Below, piece after piece: positions 15,908 through 24,402 of a stretch of DNA of 54,387 nt (its first letter is position 1; each line of letters opens with the position of its first letter). This DNA comes from Clostridia bacterium. GTDB lineage: Bacteria; Bacillota; Clostridia; Oscillospirales; Feifaniaceae. Where the stretch lies: the NCBI GenBank assembly GCA_017517965.1, contig JAFWXR010000031.1:1-54387 (forward strand). The letters are read 5' to 3'. A program made the translations under genes and the position numbers. The notes beneath the pieces are model-generated. The model made no database searches. It had not been told where the DNA came from and saw only the letters and a program-made list of their open reading frames with translations.

Positions 15908-17107
15908 TTAGTTTGTGTAGTTGTCAAAGTAGCCTGAAACGAGAACGACGGGTGTACCCTTGTCGCCTGAACCGCTCGTAAGGTCACAGAGTGAACCTAT
16001 AAGGTCGGTAAGCTGTCTGGGTGTCGTACCCTGTGAAGCCATATTGCCTACGAGGTTGCCCTGCTTTGCACGGATGCTTGCTGAAATAGCCTCTTTAAGC
16101 GCTTCGCCCGAAAGGTCTTTAAAATCGTTATCTGCAAGATACTTGAGCTTAAGTTCGTTCGGTGTACCTACAAGACCGTCTGTAAATGCGGGGGAAACAA
16201 CCGGGTCGGCAAGTTCCCAAATCTTACCCTGGGGGTCTTTGAAAGCACCGTCACCGTATACCATAACTTCAACGTGCTTGCCCGTTGCCTTGAGAATGCG
16301 TTCCTGAATATCAAGAACGAGATCCTTACAGTCTCTGGGGAAAAGCTTAATTGTATCTTCGGTTGACTTGTTTGAACCGAGAAGACCGTACTTCTCGTTA
16401 CAGCCGCTGCCGTTTACGGGAGCGTTGAGAATATCGTCAAGACCGCAAACGACCTTTGCACCTTCTGCAAGAAGAATACGCTTTGTGCGTGCACGTGTGT
16501 GAATATCACAGGTTAAAACCTTATCGGTGTATTTAAGAATTGCTCTGGGATTGTTTGCGAAAATTATCTCCACGTCTGCACCGCATTCACGGATAATATC
16601 GCCGTAGTACTGAACGTAGTCCATACCCGTAAACTCGTGCTTTACATAGCCGAAAAGTTCACGGTAACGCTCAAGCGTAAGAACGTCAGAATAGGGGTTT
16701 ACACCTGCTTCATCAAGCATATCGAGAGTTACAAGTGCATTACCTACTTCATCTGAGGGGTAGCTGAGCATAAGAACGATCTTCTTTGCACCCTTTGCAA
16801 TACCGCGAAGACAGATTGCAAAACGGTTTCTTGAGAGAATGGGGAAAATAACGCCTATAGTTTCGCCGCCAAGCTTCTCACGAACGTCCTGCGCAATTGC
16901 ATCAACTGATGCATAGTTGCCCTGTGCACGTGCCACTATTGACTCGGTAACGGAGATAACATCACGGTCACGAAGTTCAAAACCTTCGCACTCTGCCGCT
17001 TCGATGACACTTGTTGCAACGATTTCTGCAAGATTGTCACCCTCTCTGATGATGGGACAGCGGATGCCTCTTGATACGGTACCTACTCTTCTTTCCTTTG
17101 TTTCCAT
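15908..17107 (-). CDS. CofE-like (F420-0:gamma-glutamyl ligase family) protein
   Basis: The 399-residue protein shows the CofE fold signatures: TESIVARAQGNY near residue 50, FPILSRNRFAICLRGIA, and late in the protein TPNELKLKYLADNDF and ASIRAKQGNLVGNMASQG. CofE adds glutamates to coenzyme F420, which the Clostridia are not known to make, so the real substrate here is unknown; long homologues are widespread in F420-free Firmicutes. It is a single-gene unit facing nadE. ATG 17107 follows AAGGTG with 8 bases between. Confidence 0.75.
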   Translation of the reverse strand: METKERRVGTVSRGIRCPIIREGDNLAEIVATSVIEAAECEGFELRDRDVISVTESIVARAQGNYASVDAIAQDVREKLGGETIGVIFPILSRNRFAICLRGIAKGAKKIVLMLSYPSDEVGNALVTLDMLDEAGVNPYSDVLTLERYRELFGYVKHEFTGMDYVQYYGDIIRECGADVEIIFANNPRAILKYTDKVLTCDIHTRARTKRILLAEGAKVVCGLDDILNAPVNGSGCNEKYGLLGSNKSTEDTIKLFPRDCKDLVLDIQERILKATGKHVEVMVYGDGAFKDPQGKIWELADPVVSPAFTDGLVGTPNELKLKYLADNDFKDLSGEALKEAISASIRAKQGNLVGNMASQGTTPRQLTDLIGSLCDLTSGSGDKGTPVVLVSGYFDNYTN

Positions 17108-17188
17108 TATCTTACACCTTCTTTATTAGAATACAATAACTATTCAAATTGACGATTTATTATACTATATTTTTTTGGAGAATGCAAT

Positions 17189-18562
17189 TTAAATTTTTAA
17201 AAAAGTTGATGCAATTTTAAAATATGCCACAAGCGCGACGGCATCAACTATCGTTGTAATGAACGGGCTTGCCATTACGGCAGGGTCAAGTTTTACCTTT
17301 TTTGCCATAAGAGGCAGGCAGGAGCCTACTATTTTTGCCGCAATTACCGCAATAAGCAGGGTAAGCGAAATGACGAGCGCAACGGTAAGCGTTATCTCGC
17401 TCTGCTTGAAAATGAGTCTGTCAACGAGCATTATTTTTGCAAAGTTGCACACGCCAAGCGTTAAACCGCACAGGATTGACACACGAAGTTCTTTTAAGAA
17501 TATTTTAAACCAGTCGGACAGATTAACGTCACCGACTGCAAGACTTCTTATAATCGTTACCGACGACTGACCGCCTGCATTACCGCCCGTGTCCATAAGC
17601 ATCGGGATAAACGCCGTAAGAGCAGGGAAGGCAACGAGTTTTGCTTCAAACGAACTTATTATCGCACCCGTGAAGGTGGCGGATATCATAAGCAGAAGAA
17701 GCCAGGGGATTCGGTTTTTCCACGTTTCGAAAATGCCCGTTTTGAGATAGGATTTCTCACTCGGCAGGATGGCAGCCATTTTTTCGATATCTTCCGTAAC
17801 CTCGTCTTCAAGGACTTCAATGGCGTCATCGACCGTTACGATACCGACAAGCCTTTTCTCGTTGTCCACGACGGGCAGGGCAAGAAAACCGTATTTTGAA
17901 AAGAGAAGGGCAACTTCCTCCTGGTCGGTTGAAGTGTTTACGTATATTATTTCCGTATCCTCCATAACTTCGGATACGGGCTTGTCATCAGGTGCCATAA
18001 GAAGATCTTTTACGGTGCATACACCCAAAAGTTCACGGCTTTTCGTCACGACGTAGCAGGTGTAAACCGTCTCCCTGTCGTTACCCGTTTTTCTGATGTG
18101 CGAAATTGCGTCACCCACCGTCATATCGGGACGCAGATTTACAAATTCCGCAGTCATAATACTGCCGGCGGAGTTTTCGGGATAGTTGAGAAACTGATTT
18201 ATCAGTTTTCTTGTGTCGGGGGCGGCATTTTTAAGCACCCTTTTTACCACCGATGCAGGCAGTTCTTCAAGCATATCAACCGCATCGTCTATGTATAACT
18301 CTTCCACAATTACGGAAAGTTCTTTATCCGTTATCGCATCAATGATTATCTGCTGCTTATCGGGCTCGAGAAATGCAAAAACCTCGTTTGCAAGATCTTT
18401 GGGAAGCATTCTGAAAACGAGCAGTACGTTTTCGCGTGAAATCTGCTCAAAAAAGTCTGCTATGTCGGCAGGAAGCAGGTCTGTAAGCTTTGCTTTGACG
18501 AGTGCCATTTTTTTATCTGCAAGAAGAAGTGAAAGTTCTTCGTAAAGTTCGTTTAAGTTCAT
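17189..18562 (-). CDS. mgtE: Magnesium transporter MgtE
   Basis: The 457-residue protein has the full MgtE plan: the cytosolic N domain (residues about 5-125, LPADIADFFEQI), two CBS domains (about 130-255, MTAEFVNLRPDMTVGDAI and LPVVDNEKRLVGIVTVDDAI), the plug helix and five membrane helices (about 280-455) with PMLMDTGGNAGGQSS, the pore-lining signature. It is a Mg2+ channel gated by cytosolic Mg2+. ATG 18562 follows GAGGTG; the GTG at 18571 that extends the frame is part of that SD. Confidence 0.95.
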   Translation of the reverse strand: MNLNELYEELSLLLADKKMALVKAKLTDLLPADIADFFEQISRENVLLVFRMLPKDLANEVFAFLEPDKQQIIIDAITDKELSVIVEELYIDDAVDMLEELPASVVKRVLKNAAPDTRKLINQFLNYPENSAGSIMTAEFVNLRPDMTVGDAISHIRKTGNDRETVYTCYVVTKSRELLGVCTVKDLLMAPDDKPVSEVMEDTEIIYVNTSTDQEEVALLFSKYGFLALPVVDNEKRLVGIVTVDDAIEVLEDEVTEDIEKMAAILPSEKSYLKTGIFETWKNRIPWLLLLMISATFTGAIISSFEAKLVAFPALTAFIPMLMDTGGNAGGQSSVTIIRSLAVGDVNLSDWFKIFLKELRVSILCGLTLGVCNFAKIMLVDRLIFKQSEITLTVALVISLTLLIAVIAAKIVGSCLPLMAKKVKLDPAVMASPFITTIVDAVALVAYFKIASTFLKI

Positions 18563-18678
18563 TGGTATCACCTCTTACTTACATAATACACCTTAACACT
18601 TATTTTTGACAACTATTACGCAAAATATAATGATTTTTGCGCTTGGATATTATATAATATAATCAGGAGGTGCTTTAA

Positions 18679-20280
18679 ATGAAACTTACTTTCGTAGGCG
18701 CTGCACACGAGGTGACGGGCAGCTGCACGTTGCTTGAACTCGGCGGTGCGTTTTATCTTATAGACAGAGGTATGGAGCAGGGCAAGGATATATTTGAAAA
18801 TATTCCGCTTCCCGTACCTGCATCATCGCTTGAAGCGGTATTTCTCACACATGCGCATATTGACCATTCGGGTCTTTTGCCAAAACTTTTCCGTGACGGC
18901 TTCAAGGGCAAGATATACTCGACGGAGGTTACGGCTGACCTCTGTGAAATAATGCTTCGTGACGCTGCCCACATTCACGAGAGTGAGGCGCAGTGGAAGA
19001 CGAAAAAGGCACTTCGTAACGGTGAAGAGGGGGTTGAGCCTCTCTACGACTTAAACGATGCCGAAGGCACGTTACGCCTTTTTATACGCTGTAAATACGG
19101 CAGACAGTACGATATTTCGGAAAATCTGACCATTCGTTTCACGGATATAGGTCATCTGCTCGGCTCTGCCTGCATTGAAATGTGGATGAATGAGGACGGC
19201 GTTTCCAAAAAAATAGTTTTCAGCGGTGACGTCGGCAATATAAATCAGCCTCTTATAAAAGACCCGCAGACCGTGAGTGAAAGCGACTATCTTGTGATTG
19301 AATCGACCTACGGAACCCGCAATCACGAAAAAGCGGGTGATACGGTGGGCGAACTTGCAGAGTATATCGACCGTGCTTTTGCAAGGGGCGGAAGCCTTAT
19401 TATCCCTTCGTTTGCCGTGGGCAGAACGCAGGAGATGCTCTACGCCATCCGTGAGATAAAGCAGAGAGGGCTTCTTGACAAATACGGCAATTTCCCCGTC
19501 TACGTCGACAGCCCGATGGCTGTTCAGGCAACACAGATATTTCTGCAGTGTGACCCGTCCTGTTTTGATGAAGAAACGGCGGCTCTGCTCAGACAGGGCA
19601 TAAACCCGATATGGTTTGAGGGGCTTACCCTTTCGGTCACGTCGGAGGAGTCAAAGGAGATAAACTTTGATCAAAGGCCGAAGGTTATTATTTCGGCAAG
19701 CGGAATGTGTGAAGCGGGACGAATAAGGCATCACTTAAAACACAATCTGTGGAAAGCGGAAAATATCGTGCTTTTCGTCGGTTATCAGGCGACAGGTTCG
19801 CTTGGCAGACGAATTCTTGACGGGGCGACGACGGTTAAACTGTTTGAGGAGGATATTGCCGTCAAAGCCGAAATATGCACGCTTCACGGCACCAGCGGTC
19901 ACGCTGATTTAAACGGTCTTTTGAACTGGTTTGACGCTTTTGAAAAGAAACCGCATACCGTGTTTGTAAATCACGGTGACGAGGAGTCGTGTGAGAATTT
20001 TGCAATGCTTCTTGAAGAAAAATGGGGATGCAAAACGTTTACCCCCTTCAGCGGTACTCAGTACGATCTCGCTTCGGAGCAGATGCTCATGGAGGCGGAG
20101 GGTGTACGTGTCGTAGCAAAGAAGAAGAGCGGTAATCCTCGTGCAAGCCGTATGTACGAAGGACTTTTGCAGGCGGCGACCGAACTTTACGAGATTGCCA
20201 GAAACAGCAGAGGCATGGCAAACAAGGATATATCAAAATTCACTTCGCAGTTAAGAGAACTTATAAGAAGATGGAAATAA
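18679..20280 (+). CDS. MBL-fold beta-CASP nuclease-like protein
   Basis: The 533-residue protein has a metallo-beta-lactamase core (THAHIDHSG, His58/His60/Asp62/His63; later TDIGHLLGSACI and FSGDVG), the inserted beta-CASP domain (IIPSFAVGRTQEMLY) and a C-terminal RMMBL part (ICTLHGTSGHADLNGL). Relatives are RNA nucleases of the RNase J/CPSF group, mostly the bacterial YsiA/exonuclease-like branch; it is not RNase J itself. AGGAGG precedes the ATG. A terminator directly follows, so it stands alone. Confidence 0.9.
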   Translation: MKLTFVGAAHEVTGSCTLLELGGAFYLIDRGMEQGKDIFENIPLPVPASSLEAVFLTHAHIDHSGLLPKLFRDGFKGKIYSTEVTADLCEIMLRDAAHIHESEAQWKTKKALRNGEEGVEPLYDLNDAEGTLRLFIRCKYGRQYDISENLTIRFTDIGHLLGSACIEMWMNEDGVSKKIVFSGDVGNINQPLIKDPQTVSESDYLVIESTYGTRNHEKAGDTVGELAEYIDRAFARGGSLIIPSFAVGRTQEMLYAIREIKQRGLLDKYGNFPVYVDSPMAVQATQIFLQCDPSCFDEETAALLRQGINPIWFEGLTLSVTSEESKEINFDQRPKVIISASGMCEAGRIRHHLKHNLWKAENIVLFVGYQATGSLGRRILDGATTVKLFEEDIAVKAEICTLHGTSGHADLNGLLNWFDAFEKKPHTVFVNHGDEESCENFAMLLEEKWGCKTFTPFSGTQYDLASEQMLMEAEGVRVVAKKKSGNPRASRMYEGLLQAATELYEIARNSRGMANKDISKFTSQLRELIRRWK

Positions 20281-20311
20281 AAATAAGGGGCTGTCACAGC
20301 CCCTTATTTTA
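20281..20311. terminator. Bidirectional terminator
   Basis: AAATAAGGGGCTG pairs with CAGCCCCTTATTT around TCA; it serves the beta-CASP gene and the convergent YgjP-like gene. Confidence 0.9.
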
Positions 20312-20312
20312 T

Positions 20313-20969
20313 TTAAATATGAAACTTTCCCAGTGTTTCTTTCCTCTCTTTCCAGTCGGGAAGGAGGCGTGAAAGAGTGTCGTAAAACCGTTTTGAGTGG
20401 TCGGGGTGAAGAAAATGTACAAATTCGTGACATACGACATATTCGATACATTCTGTCGGTGTGCGTACAAGTGCCGTGTTGAAGGTTATTCTGTTCTGGA
20501 GAGGTCTGCATACACCCCACTTTGACACCATTCTGCGAAAGCAGATTTCGGGAAAGGCGGGACAAAAGCCTTCAAAAAGCGGATACAGCCTTTTACAGAC
20601 GTCTGTTATGATGGCAGACGCCTTTTCTTTTTCCCATTTGTGAAAGGCAGACTCTGAGGGTGTAAAAAGTGTATCGTCCGTCAAAGTCACTTTACCGCTG
20701 ACATATTTAACGGTATACGGTTTGCCGAGATGATATATTGTACAGCCTTGACAAAAATCGTGTGTCGCTTCCTTGATTGCGGTGACGGAGGCGATAATAT
20801 CGGCAGCCTTTGAGTGCACGAATTCTTCTAGCTTTTTTACGGGCACGCCAAAGGGGGCCGACACGTAAACACTGCCGTCCCTGCGAACGCGGATATTGAT
20901 GTTTTTGACGTTTTTCTGCTCGAAAATATATTCGAATACTTCGTCATTTTTAACAAATTTTTTGTTCAT
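20313..20969 (-). CDS. YgjP/DUF45-family metallopeptidase-like protein
   Basis: The 218-residue protein has the YgjP (M48-like) pattern: INIRVRRDGSVYVSAPFGVP near the N-terminus, SKWGVCRPLQNRITFN, and the zinc motif HEFVH (His181, Glu182, His185) with His191 in PDHSKRF. Members are predicted cytosolic zinc peptidases of unclear substrate. The probable promoter ends only a few bases before ATG 20969 and no SD is visible, so the mRNA may be leaderless. The upstream in-frame ATG at 20993 would lie within the promoter. Confidence 0.85.
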   Translation of the reverse strand: MNKKFVKNDEVFEYIFEQKNVKNINIRVRRDGSVYVSAPFGVPVKKLEEFVHSKAADIIASVTAIKEATHDFCQGCTIYHLGKPYTVKYVSGKVTLTDDTLFTPSESAFHKWEKEKASAIITDVCKRLYPLFEGFCPAFPEICFRRMVSKWGVCRPLQNRITFNTALVRTPTECIEYVVCHEFVHFLHPDHSKRFYDTLSRLLPDWKERKETLGKFHI

Positions 20970-20975
20970 ATTATA

Positions 20976-21005
20976 ATTATACAACATATACAACGGTCGT
21001 GTAAA
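20976..21005 (-). promoter_or_regulatory. Promoter of the YgjP-like gene
   Basis: On the minus strand TTTACA (21005-21000), 18 bases and TATAAT (20981-20976) form a good promoter. Its expected start point falls at about 20969, on the initiation codon. Confidence 0.65.
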
Positions 21006-21096
21006 GAAGCGTATTTTGCCGTAAAACAGCCGTTTGCAAGACTTTTTTATATGGCAAATTGCATCAATATTTACTATTTATTTTGTATAAAAATAA

Positions 21097-21148
21097 CACC
21101 AAGATATTGTGAAAATCTATTGACGAAAACCCAATATGTTGTTATAAT
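21097..21148 (+). promoter_or_regulatory. nrdD promoter with two NrdR boxes
   Basis: TTGACG (21120-21125) and TATAAT (21143-21148) have a 17-base spacer. Two imperfect palindromes resembling the NrdR box (consensus like ACACTATATATTGTGT) lie at 21097-21112 and 21129-21144, exactly 32 bases apart, three helical turns, the spacing known for NrdR. The second covers the spacer and the edge of the -10. NrdR with dATP would repress nrdD. nrdR is not in the window. Confidence 0.75.
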
Positions 21149-21217
21149 AAATAAGCTGACACAAGAGATATGAGGGACCGCGGATGAAAGCGGTCAATTT
21201 TATGAAGGGGGATACAT

Positions 21218-23395
21218 ATGAAAATAATCAAGAGAAGCGGTGCGGAGGTTACTTTTGACCCGCAGAAAATAGTTGTGGCGGTCACAAAGGCTAACGAAAG
21301 CGTCGTTCCCAGTGCCAGAATGACCCCCATACAGATAAAAAGAATTGCGGAAGACGTTGAAATGGCGGCACAGAATATAAACCGCTCACTTTCTGTCGAA
21401 GAAATTCAGGATATGGTCGAAAACCAGATAATGAATCAGCGTGCTTTTGACGTTGCAAGGCGTTATATTACCTACCGTTACAACCGTGCACTCGTCAGAA
21501 AGTCGAATACGACGGATGAACAGATTTTAAGTCTTATAGAATGTAATAATGAAGAAGTTAAGCAGGAGAATTCAAACAAGAATCCGACTGTAAACAGTGT
21601 TCAGCGTGACTATATGGCAGGTGAAGTGAGTAAGGATATTACAAAGCGTATTCTTTTACCTGCTGACATTGTTGCGGCTCACGAGCAGGGTATAATCCAT
21701 TTCCACGATGCCGACTATTTTGCTCAGCATATGCACAACTGTGACCTCGTCAATCTCGAGGATATGTTGCAGAACGGTACGGTTATAAGCGGTACGCTTA
21801 TTGAAAAGCCCCACAGTTTTTCAACTGCCTGCAACATCGCAACGCAGATAATTGCTCAGGTTGCCTCATGTCAGTACGGCGGTCAGAGCATCAGCCTTAC
21901 ACATCTTGCACCTTTTGTTGACGTCAGCAGAAAAAAGATAAGGCTTCAGGTTGAAGAAGAACTCAGGTCGATAGACGAAAATATTTCCGATGAAAAGATA
22001 GATGAAATCACCGAAAAGAGACTGCGCGCCGAGGTTAAAAACGGCGTACAGATGATACAGTATCAGGTTGTAACACTTATGACGACGAACGGTCAGGCAC
22101 CCTTCGTTACGGTATTTATGTATCTCGGCGAAACCAAGAATGAGCAGGAGAAAAAAGACCTTGCCCTCATTATTGAGGAAACGCTCAGACAGCGTTACCA
22201 GGGTGTTAAAAACGAAAAGGGCGTGTGGATAACACCTGCATTCCCGAAACTTATATACGTTCTTGAAGAGGATAATATACATCCTGAAAGCAAGTATTAC
22301 TACCTCACCGAACTTGCGGCTAAATGTACCGCAAAGAGAATGGTGCCCGACTACATTTCGGAAAAAGTGATGCTTCAGAACAAGGTAGACAAGAACGGTG
22401 ACGGTCATTGCTACACCTGTATGGGTTGCAGAAGCTTCCTCACACCTTACGTTGACGAAAACGGCAAGCCCAAGTATTACGGCCGTTTCAATCAGGGTGT
22501 CGTTACGGTAAACCTCGTTGATATAGGTCTTTCTGCGCAGAAGGATATGGACAAGTTCTGGGAAATCTTTGATAAGAGGATGGAACTTTGTCACCGTGCC
22601 CTCCAGGCAAGACACGAGCGTCTTACGGGCACCGTTTCGGATGCTGCGCCTATTCTCTGGCAGCACGGTGCGCTTTTAAGACTTAAAAAGGGAGAGACGA
22701 TTGACAAGTATCTCCACGGCGGTTACTCTACGCTTTCACTCGGCTATGCAGGTCTGTGGGAGTGTGTATACAGCCTTATCGGCAAGAAGCTGACAGAGCC
22801 TGAGGGTGAAAAACTCGGCCTTGAGATAATGAAAAAACTCAACGAATACACGGCTAAGTGGAAGGCAGAGGAAAATATCGACTATTCACTTTACGGCACG
22901 CCCCTTGAGAGCACGACCTATAAGTTTGCAAAGTGCCTGCAGAAGAGATTCGGCAAGGTGCCGGGCGTTACGGACAGAAACTATATCACCAACAGTTATC
23001 ACGTTCACGTTACGGAGGAAATTGATGCGTTTGACAAGCTTGCGCTTGAAGCAAAATTCCAGACGCTTTCTCCCGGCGGTGCTATTTCTTACGTTGAAGT
23101 TCCCAATATGCAGAATAACGTTGAAGCGGTGCTTTCCGTTATGAAGTTTATCTACGACAACATAATGTATGCCGAACTCAACACCAAGAGTGACTATTGT
23201 CAGGAATGCGGTTTTGACGGTGAAATCGGCATCAAGAACGACGGTCACGGCAAACTCGTGTGGGAGTGTCCCAACTGCGGTAATACCGACCAGTCGAAAC
23301 TCAACGTTGCACGCCGTACGTGCGGTTACATCGGCACGCAGTTCTGGAATCAGGGCAGAACGCAGGAAATCAAGGAAAGAGTACTCCATTTATAA
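21218..23395 (+). CDS. nrdD: Anaerobic ribonucleoside-triphosphate reductase
   Basis: The class III reductase makes dNTPs under anoxia, using a glycyl radical and formate. The 725-residue protein has an N-terminal ATP-cone (MKIIKRSGAEVTFDPQKIV), the catalytic barrel with paired cysteines (NCDLVNLEDML; YTCMGCRSFL), a C-terminal zinc site (CQECG and CPNCG) and the radical loop RRTCGYIG with Gly703. A class III enzyme as an operon leader indicates an anaerobe. The gene follows a promoter with two NrdR boxes and a short hairpin leader (GACCGC...GCGGTC near 21175-21194). nrdG lies 49 bases downstream, after a terminator. Confidence 0.97.
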   Translation: MKIIKRSGAEVTFDPQKIVVAVTKANESVVPSARMTPIQIKRIAEDVEMAAQNINRSLSVEEIQDMVENQIMNQRAFDVARRYITYRYNRALVRKSNTTDEQILSLIECNNEEVKQENSNKNPTVNSVQRDYMAGEVSKDITKRILLPADIVAAHEQGIIHFHDADYFAQHMHNCDLVNLEDMLQNGTVISGTLIEKPHSFSTACNIATQIIAQVASCQYGGQSISLTHLAPFVDVSRKKIRLQVEEELRSIDENISDEKIDEITEKRLRAEVKNGVQMIQYQVVTLMTTNGQAPFVTVFMYLGETKNEQEKKDLALIIEETLRQRYQGVKNEKGVWITPAFPKLIYVLEEDNIHPESKYYYLTELAAKCTAKRMVPDYISEKVMLQNKVDKNGDGHCYTCMGCRSFLTPYVDENGKPKYYGRFNQGVVTVNLVDIGLSAQKDMDKFWEIFDKRMELCHRALQARHERLTGTVSDAAPILWQHGALLRLKKGETIDKYLHGGYSTLSLGYAGLWECVYSLIGKKLTEPEGEKLGLEIMKKLNEYTAKWKAEENIDYSLYGTPLESTTYKFAKCLQKRFGKVPGVTDRNYITNSYHVHVTEEIDAFDKLALEAKFQTLSPGGAISYVEVPNMQNNVEAVLSVMKFIYDNIMYAELNTKSDYCQECGFDGEIGIKNDGHGKLVWECPNCGNTDQSKLNVARRTCGYIGTQFWNQGRTQEIKERVLHL

Positions 23396-23401
23396 AAAAC
23401 G

Positions 23402-23431
23402 AAACGGGTGTATTTAACTACACCCGTTTTT
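23402..23431 (+). terminator. Terminator between nrdD and nrdG
   Basis: AAACGGGTGTA (23402-23412) pairs with TACACCCGTTT (23419-23429), followed by T residues. It lies 13 bases before nrdG and so probably lowers nrdG transcription relative to nrdD. Confidence 0.85.
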
Positions 23432-23444
23432 GACAGGTAACAAT

Positions 23445-23996
23445 ATGAATTATGCGGTTATTAAGAAAAACGATATAGCAAACGGAGTAGGGGTGAGGGT
23501 GTCGCTTTTTGTGAGCGGCTGCCGTCACCATTGCAAAAACTGCTTCAATAAAGAGGCGTGGGACTTTAATTACGGTCAGCCGTATACCGAAAAGGTGCAG
23601 GATGAAATAATGCAGGCGCTTGACCACGATTACGTTGACGGGCTTTCATTTCTTGGCGGTGAGCCGTTTGAAAAAGAAAACGTGCCGACACTTATCACGC
23701 TTGCAAAAGAGTTTAAGGAGAGGTTTCCGCAAAAAAACCTCTGGTGCTATACGGGTTTTGATTTTGAAAAAGAACTCGTCGGCAGAGATGAAGATACAAT
23801 GACTTTACTCTCGTATATAGACGTGCTCGTTGACGGCAGATTTGTTGAAGAACTGAAGGATTTGTCACTTTTGTTCCGTGGCTCGTCAAACCAGAAGATT
23901 ATTGACGTGAAGGCTTCACTTAAAGAGGGCAAAACCGTGCTTCTGCCGGGCGTATGGAAACGCAATATGGGCAGCGGAAATATTTATGATGTATAA
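23445..23996 (+). CDS. nrdG: Anaerobic ribonucleotide reductase activating enzyme
   Basis: The 183-residue radical-SAM enzyme generates the glycyl radical on NrdD. The 4Fe-4S motif is CRHHCKNC (Cys26, Cys30, Cys33; CxxxCxxC), followed by GGEPF and GFDF motifs typical of NrdG. ATG 23445 is chosen because the residues before it are coded by the tail of the terminator; the only SD is a weak AGGTAA. The weak start together with the upstream terminator suggests much less NrdG than NrdD, as suits a catalytic activase. Confidence 0.95.
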   Translation: MNYAVIKKNDIANGVGVRVSLFVSGCRHHCKNCFNKEAWDFNYGQPYTEKVQDEIMQALDHDYVDGLSFLGGEPFEKENVPTLITLAKEFKERFPQKNLWCYTGFDFEKELVGRDEDTMTLLSYIDVLVDGRFVEELKDLSLLFRGSSNQKIIDVKASLKEGKTVLLPGVWKRNMGSGNIYDV

Positions 23997-24019
23997 GTAA
24001 GAAAATCGGAGGTAAATTT

Positions 24020-24367
24020 ATGAAAAGATTACTCACAATACTGCTTTGTGTGGCACTGCTTTTTTCGTTTGCAGGCTGTACGGCTCACGTAAATAACGGT
24101 GATGAAGTTGTCACGGAAACGACTTCGGAATGGAAGAAGTTTCTTAAAGAGTACGAATCGTGGGTTGATACCTACGTATCGGTAACAGAAAAATACAGCG
24201 AAAATCCGTCTGACCCGACCGTATTGGCGGACTATACGAATATGACCAATGATATGGTCAAATGGCAGATGAATGCAGATAAAATTGCAAAAGAATTGTC
24301 TGATTCTGAAAAAGAACTGGCAGAATATACGGCCGAATTGGCAAGAATTGTTGAAAAACTCGGTTAA
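24020..24367 (+). CDS. Small lipoprotein
   Basis: The 115-residue protein has a lipoprotein signal peptide (MKRLLTILLCVALLFSFAGC, lipobox FAGC, acylated Cys20) and a mature, acidic, mainly helical domain rich in Glu, Lys and Tyr (EYESWVDTYVSVTEKYSE). I do not recognise the family. It would be anchored outside the cytoplasmic membrane. It follows nrdG by 23 bases with CGGAGG before its start, so it may be cotranscribed although no functional link is evident. An intrinsic terminator follows. Confidence 0.75.
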   Translation: MKRLLTILLCVALLFSFAGCTAHVNNGDEVVTETTSEWKKFLKEYESWVDTYVSVTEKYSENPSDPTVLADYTNMTNDMVKWQMNADKIAKELSDSEKELAEYTAELARIVEKLG

Positions 24368-24374
24368 GTAAAGT

Positions 24375-24402
24375 AAAAAGAGAGGGAAACCTCTCTTTTT
24401 TT
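24375..24402 (+). terminator. Terminator after the lipoprotein gene
   Basis: AAAAAGAGAGG pairs with CCTCTCTTTTT around a GAAA tetraloop, ending at the last base of the convergent sleB gene. Confidence 0.9.

Noticed and set aside
21866-22666. 266-residue open frame on the minus strand inside nrdD
   Set aside because: nrdD is complete and conserved across this region; the antisense frame has no start signal or recognisable domain.
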